Shown: positions 63,301 to 64,000 of the stretch, piece by piece
How positions within the stretch are numbered: the first letter of the stretch is position 1
Layout: each line of letters starts with the position of its first letter
Source: Ridgeia piscesae
Lineage: Eukaryota > Annelida > Polychaeta > Sabellida > Siboglinidae
Length of the DNA: 64,000 nucleotides
Assembly (NCBI GenBank): GCA_025642075.2
Contig: JAODUO010000190.1
Coordinates: 124,501-188,500 of the forward strand
Reading direction: 5' to 3'
The notes under the pieces: generated by a model
Told to the model about the DNA's origin: nothing
The model's database searches: none
Seen by the model: the letters and a program-made list of their open reading frames with translations, nothing else
Made by a program: the position numbers and the translations under genes

Positions 63301-64000
63301 ACTTGGCACTTGTGTGATTGAAGTGTGTGACTGTGACTTAGTGTTTGTGTGATTGACATGAGAGACTTGGCACTTGTGTGATTGATGTGTGTGACTTAGA
63401 GTTTGTCTAATTGATGGGACTCTGTGGGAGTCAGTTAGTGTGTATGTGAGTTATGTGATTGTGTGATTTGTGTGACTGAGTGTTTTGTGTGTCACATGTT
63501 GCAGCCAGTTTCCTCAGTCAGTTCCAGAGACAGCAGTCTCAGTCTCAGTCTCAGTCTCTGTGCTGTCTCGTCATTGACTCTGGCTACTCCTTCACCCATA
63601 TCATCCCCTACTACAAAGGCAAGAAGATCACGGATGGTGTCCGCAGGTCTGTCTTGTCACATCATTCTTCAAAACACGGTTGCTTCAAATGTTCTAAAGT
63701 ACTTGTTTTTAATTCATCAATAAAATCTATAAATCTGATTATCAATAAGTTTTAAGTTATCAATGATATAAATAAATACTATTTATATTTTAATGTTTGT
63801 AACCATTTTTTTATTTTAGTAGGTCTAATTTTTTTATTAAACAATAAATTAATTTAAGTTAATATTTATTTATTTATTTTATAAGTGACAAAATTGTGTA
63901 ACCTTGTCACTACTCTCACAACCAGTGTTAATTTATGGAATAATAGTCTGTGACTACCTGTGTAATTAACAATGTTCTCTCCTTTGAGAAATCTTGTGTC
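52311..64000 (+). CDS. ACTR6: Actin-related protein 6, exons 1-5 of a gene running off the window
   Basis: ARP6 is a nuclear actin-fold subunit of SWR1/SRCAP-type complexes that deposit histone H2A.Z (family knowledge). Exons: 52311-52381, 56102-56219, 58037-58105, 59089-59212, 63505-63646; 524 nt, about 175 of roughly 400 residues. All borders are GT-AG with matching phase. Diagnostic segments in order are [75 protein letters not shown] and [20 protein letters not shown], all in the order expected for ARP6. The rest (about 220 residues) lies beyond 64000. Introns 2 and 4 are filled by tandem arrays; intron 1 holds MITEs. Confidence 0.95.
52382..52503 (+). other. Start of ACTR6 intron 1
   Basis: Unique sequence ending in the candidate target duplication TCATATAGAGG (52493-52503). 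Confidence 0.5.
52504..53132. mobile_element. 629-bp non-autonomous DNA transposon with hairpin termini
   Basis: Flanked by identical 11-bp TCATATAGAGG (52493-52503, 53133-53143). Both ends carry inverted CAGACAACTCGGYCC, and each subterminal region holds a palindrome of the form GACAACTCGGCC-NN-GGCCGAGTTGTC (52527-52552 and 53086-53111). The AT-rich interior has no open frame. Superfamily not assigned. Confidence 0.82.
53331..53685. mobile_element. 355-bp MITE-like element with CCCAGCAAA ends
   Basis: Begins CCCAGCAAATAACG and ends CATGTTTGCTGGG. The interior is full of short palindromes, including a perfect 20-mer, GTGTATTCACGTGAATACAC (53578-53597). No clear target duplication seen. Confidence 0.65.
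53686..55029 (+). other. Middle of ACTR6 intron 1
   Basis: AT-rich. Holds a cluster of 'actagtccg' inverted motifs at 53785-53875 and an (AT)n run at 54302-54350. No gene. Confidence 0.5.
54302..54350. repeat. (AT)n microsatellite
   Basis: Pure ta run inside an AT-rich block. Confidence 0.93.
55030..55316. mobile_element. MITE-like element, copy 2, inverted relative to copy 1
   Basis: Reverse-complement relative of 49190-49428, from gctttatgcaggataac to gtctgcataaagcta. Additional partial end sequences lie on both sides ('tgtagagacccgttcaccca' at 55010-55029 and 'tcatccatcatttggacagg' at 55322-55341), so copies may be nested or tandem. Confidence 0.7.
55342..56101 (+). other. Exon 2-proximal part of ACTR6 intron 1
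   Basis: AT-rich; nothing recognised. Confidence 0.5.
56102..56219 (+). CDS. ACTR6: ACTR6 exon 2 (residues 24-63)
   Basis: Acceptor aactacag|GCTG, donor TTCCAAAAG|GTATTAC, phase 0. Encodes [11 protein letters not shown] through LLAFQK. The donor region is the seed of the following tandem array. Confidence 0.95.
56220..57405 (+). repeat. 15-bp minisatellite seeded at the ACTR6 exon 2 donor
   Basis: Core unit ggtattacacttggt. The first copies alternate with 'attccaaaag', which is the exact end of exon 2 (GCATTCCAAAAG|GTATTACAC). The ancestral unit was therefore exon end plus donor, later shortened to 15 bp. Copies with 'attccaaaaggtattac' occur near 56265, 56343, 56368, 56396, 56423 and 56845. 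The far end shifts to 'ttggtcgtattacac'. Confidence 0.95.
57453..57521 (+). pseudogene. Decayed partial copy 1 of ACTR6 exon 2 plus donor
   Basis: 'gaatgaccgtaaagacctgt' through 'caggactcttctatttattt' matches the second half of exon 2 (gatgactgcaaagacctctc...). The terminal ttccaaaag is damaged (gtctaaatg), but GGTATTACACTT follows as at the real donor. Confidence 0.8.
57572..57662. repeat. (GGCTT)n pentanucleotide array, 18 copies
   Basis: Pure repeats inserted between 'tttgatttt' and the next exon-like copy, replacing the 'tgttggatgac' of the other copies. Confidence 0.97.
57663..57724 (+). pseudogene. Decayed partial copy 2 of ACTR6 exon 2 plus donor
   Basis: 'aactgcatagacttctcggg' through 'gctcgcattccaaaacgtat' is the closest match to exon 2. 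The donor base before GT is C instead of G. Followed by about four 'ttggtggtattacaaaa' units. Confidence 0.85.
57862..57930 (+). pseudogene. Decayed partial copy 3 of ACTR6 exon 2 plus donor
   Basis: 'ggatgacagcaaagatgtct' through 'ctcatattccaaaaagtaat'; the donor GT is retained only as AGTAAT. Between copies, a shared intronic linker 'aaaatgcaaaatatag...agctggtttctgtttg' shows that a unit of about 200 bp was duplicated. Confidence 0.78.
58037..58105 (+). CDS. ACTR6: ACTR6 exon 3 (residues 64-86)
   Basis: Acceptor ttgttgcag|GGCTAC, donor TTGAAG|GTATAC, phase 0. Encodes [19 protein letters not shown]. Confidence 0.95.
58106..59088 (+). other. ACTR6 intron 3, nothing recognised
   Basis: AT-rich unique sequence without repeats, transposon ends or RNA signals. 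Confidence 0.6.
59089..59212 (+). CDS. ACTR6: ACTR6 exon 4 (residues 87-127 and part of 128)
   Basis: Acceptor ggtccag|GTTGAC, donor AATC|GTAAGT. Encodes [19 protein letters not shown] and EEYQFKSIF. Confidence 0.95.
59213..59609 (+). other. Start of ACTR6 intron 4
   Basis: Unique sequence leading into the 64-bp array. Confidence 0.5.
59610..63405 (+). repeat. 64-bp satellite in ACTR6 intron 4, about 59 copies
   Basis: Unit 'gacatgagagacttggcatt' + 'tgtgtgattgaagtgtgtga' + 'ctgtgacttagtgtttgtgt' + 'gatt'. Early copies carry catgaaagac, later ones catgagagac, and linker variants gaag/gatg/ttatg are mixed. The unit contains near-repeats of tgtgtga(tt), so it grew from a shorter motif. It ends about 100 bp before the exon 5 acceptor, and the intervening 'tgtgtgattgtgtgac...' is related but degenerate. 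No exon sequence is included. Confidence 0.96.
63505..63646 (+). CDS. ACTR6: ACTR6 exon 5 (residues 128-174 and part of 175)
   Basis: Acceptor atgttgcag|CCAG, donor CGCAG|GTCTGT. Encodes [16 protein letters not shown], then [19 protein letters not shown]. The QS run comes from a cagtct hexamer expansion inside the coding exon, at a site that is a variable loop in the family. Confidence 0.92.
63647..64000 (+). other. Start of ACTR6 intron 5
   Basis: AT-rich with several aataaa-like runs (for example 63717-63780). The gene is expected to continue to the right of the window. Confidence 0.6.

Overview
This is nuclear DNA of an animal, probably a marine lophotrochozoan such as a mollusc. That is an inference from long GT-AG introns, an AT-rich background, tRNA-derived SINEs, CR1/Jockey-like and RTE-like non-LTR relics and a Mag/K02A2.6-type Gypsy gag. 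No species can be named from this sequence alone. Satellite and minisatellite DNA makes up roughly a third of the window.

Two genes are supported, arranged head to head. (1) On the minus strand, positions 51892 down to 14019, lies a complete 13-exon gene for a 554-residue F-box/WD40 protein, a likely SCF ubiquitin-ligase substrate receptor. All 13 exons join with matching phase and GT-AG borders. (2) On the plus strand, from 52311 past the window end, lie the first five exons of actin-related protein 6 (ACTR6/ARP6, a subunit of the SWR1/SRCAP chromatin-remodelling complexes). The two start codons are 418 bp apart, so a shared bidirectional promoter is likely.

Layout. 1-14018: intergenic; 33-bp and pentamer minisatellites, a decayed Gypsy gag, a 75-bp array (about 46 copies) built from that element's aspartic-protease motif, and large GA/CA/GT tracts. 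14019-51892: the F-box gene, whose introns hold 23-, 26-, 32-, 36-, 40- and 62-bp arrays, four SINE copies, an RTE relic, a CR1/Jockey relic and MITE-like elements. 51893-52310: promoter interval. 52311-64000: 5' part of ACTR6, with hairpin-ended MITEs in intron 1, a 15-bp array plus decayed partial exon duplications in intron 2, and a 64-bp array in intron 4.

The most striking observation is that several giant intronic arrays were seeded exactly at exon-intron borders and carry a copied splice site in their units. The 62-bp unit is 38 nt of exon 2 plus 24 nt of intron with the 3' splice site. The 40-bp unit is the last 31 nt of exon 3 plus 9 nt of intron with the 5' splice site. The 23-bp array abuts exon 11 and repeats its acceptor. 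The array in ACTR6 intron 2 repeats the end of exon 2 and its donor. Each affected exon therefore sits beside tens of near-identical decoy splice sites. Two further arrays (26 bp, 64 bp) sit just upstream of acceptors without including exon sequence.
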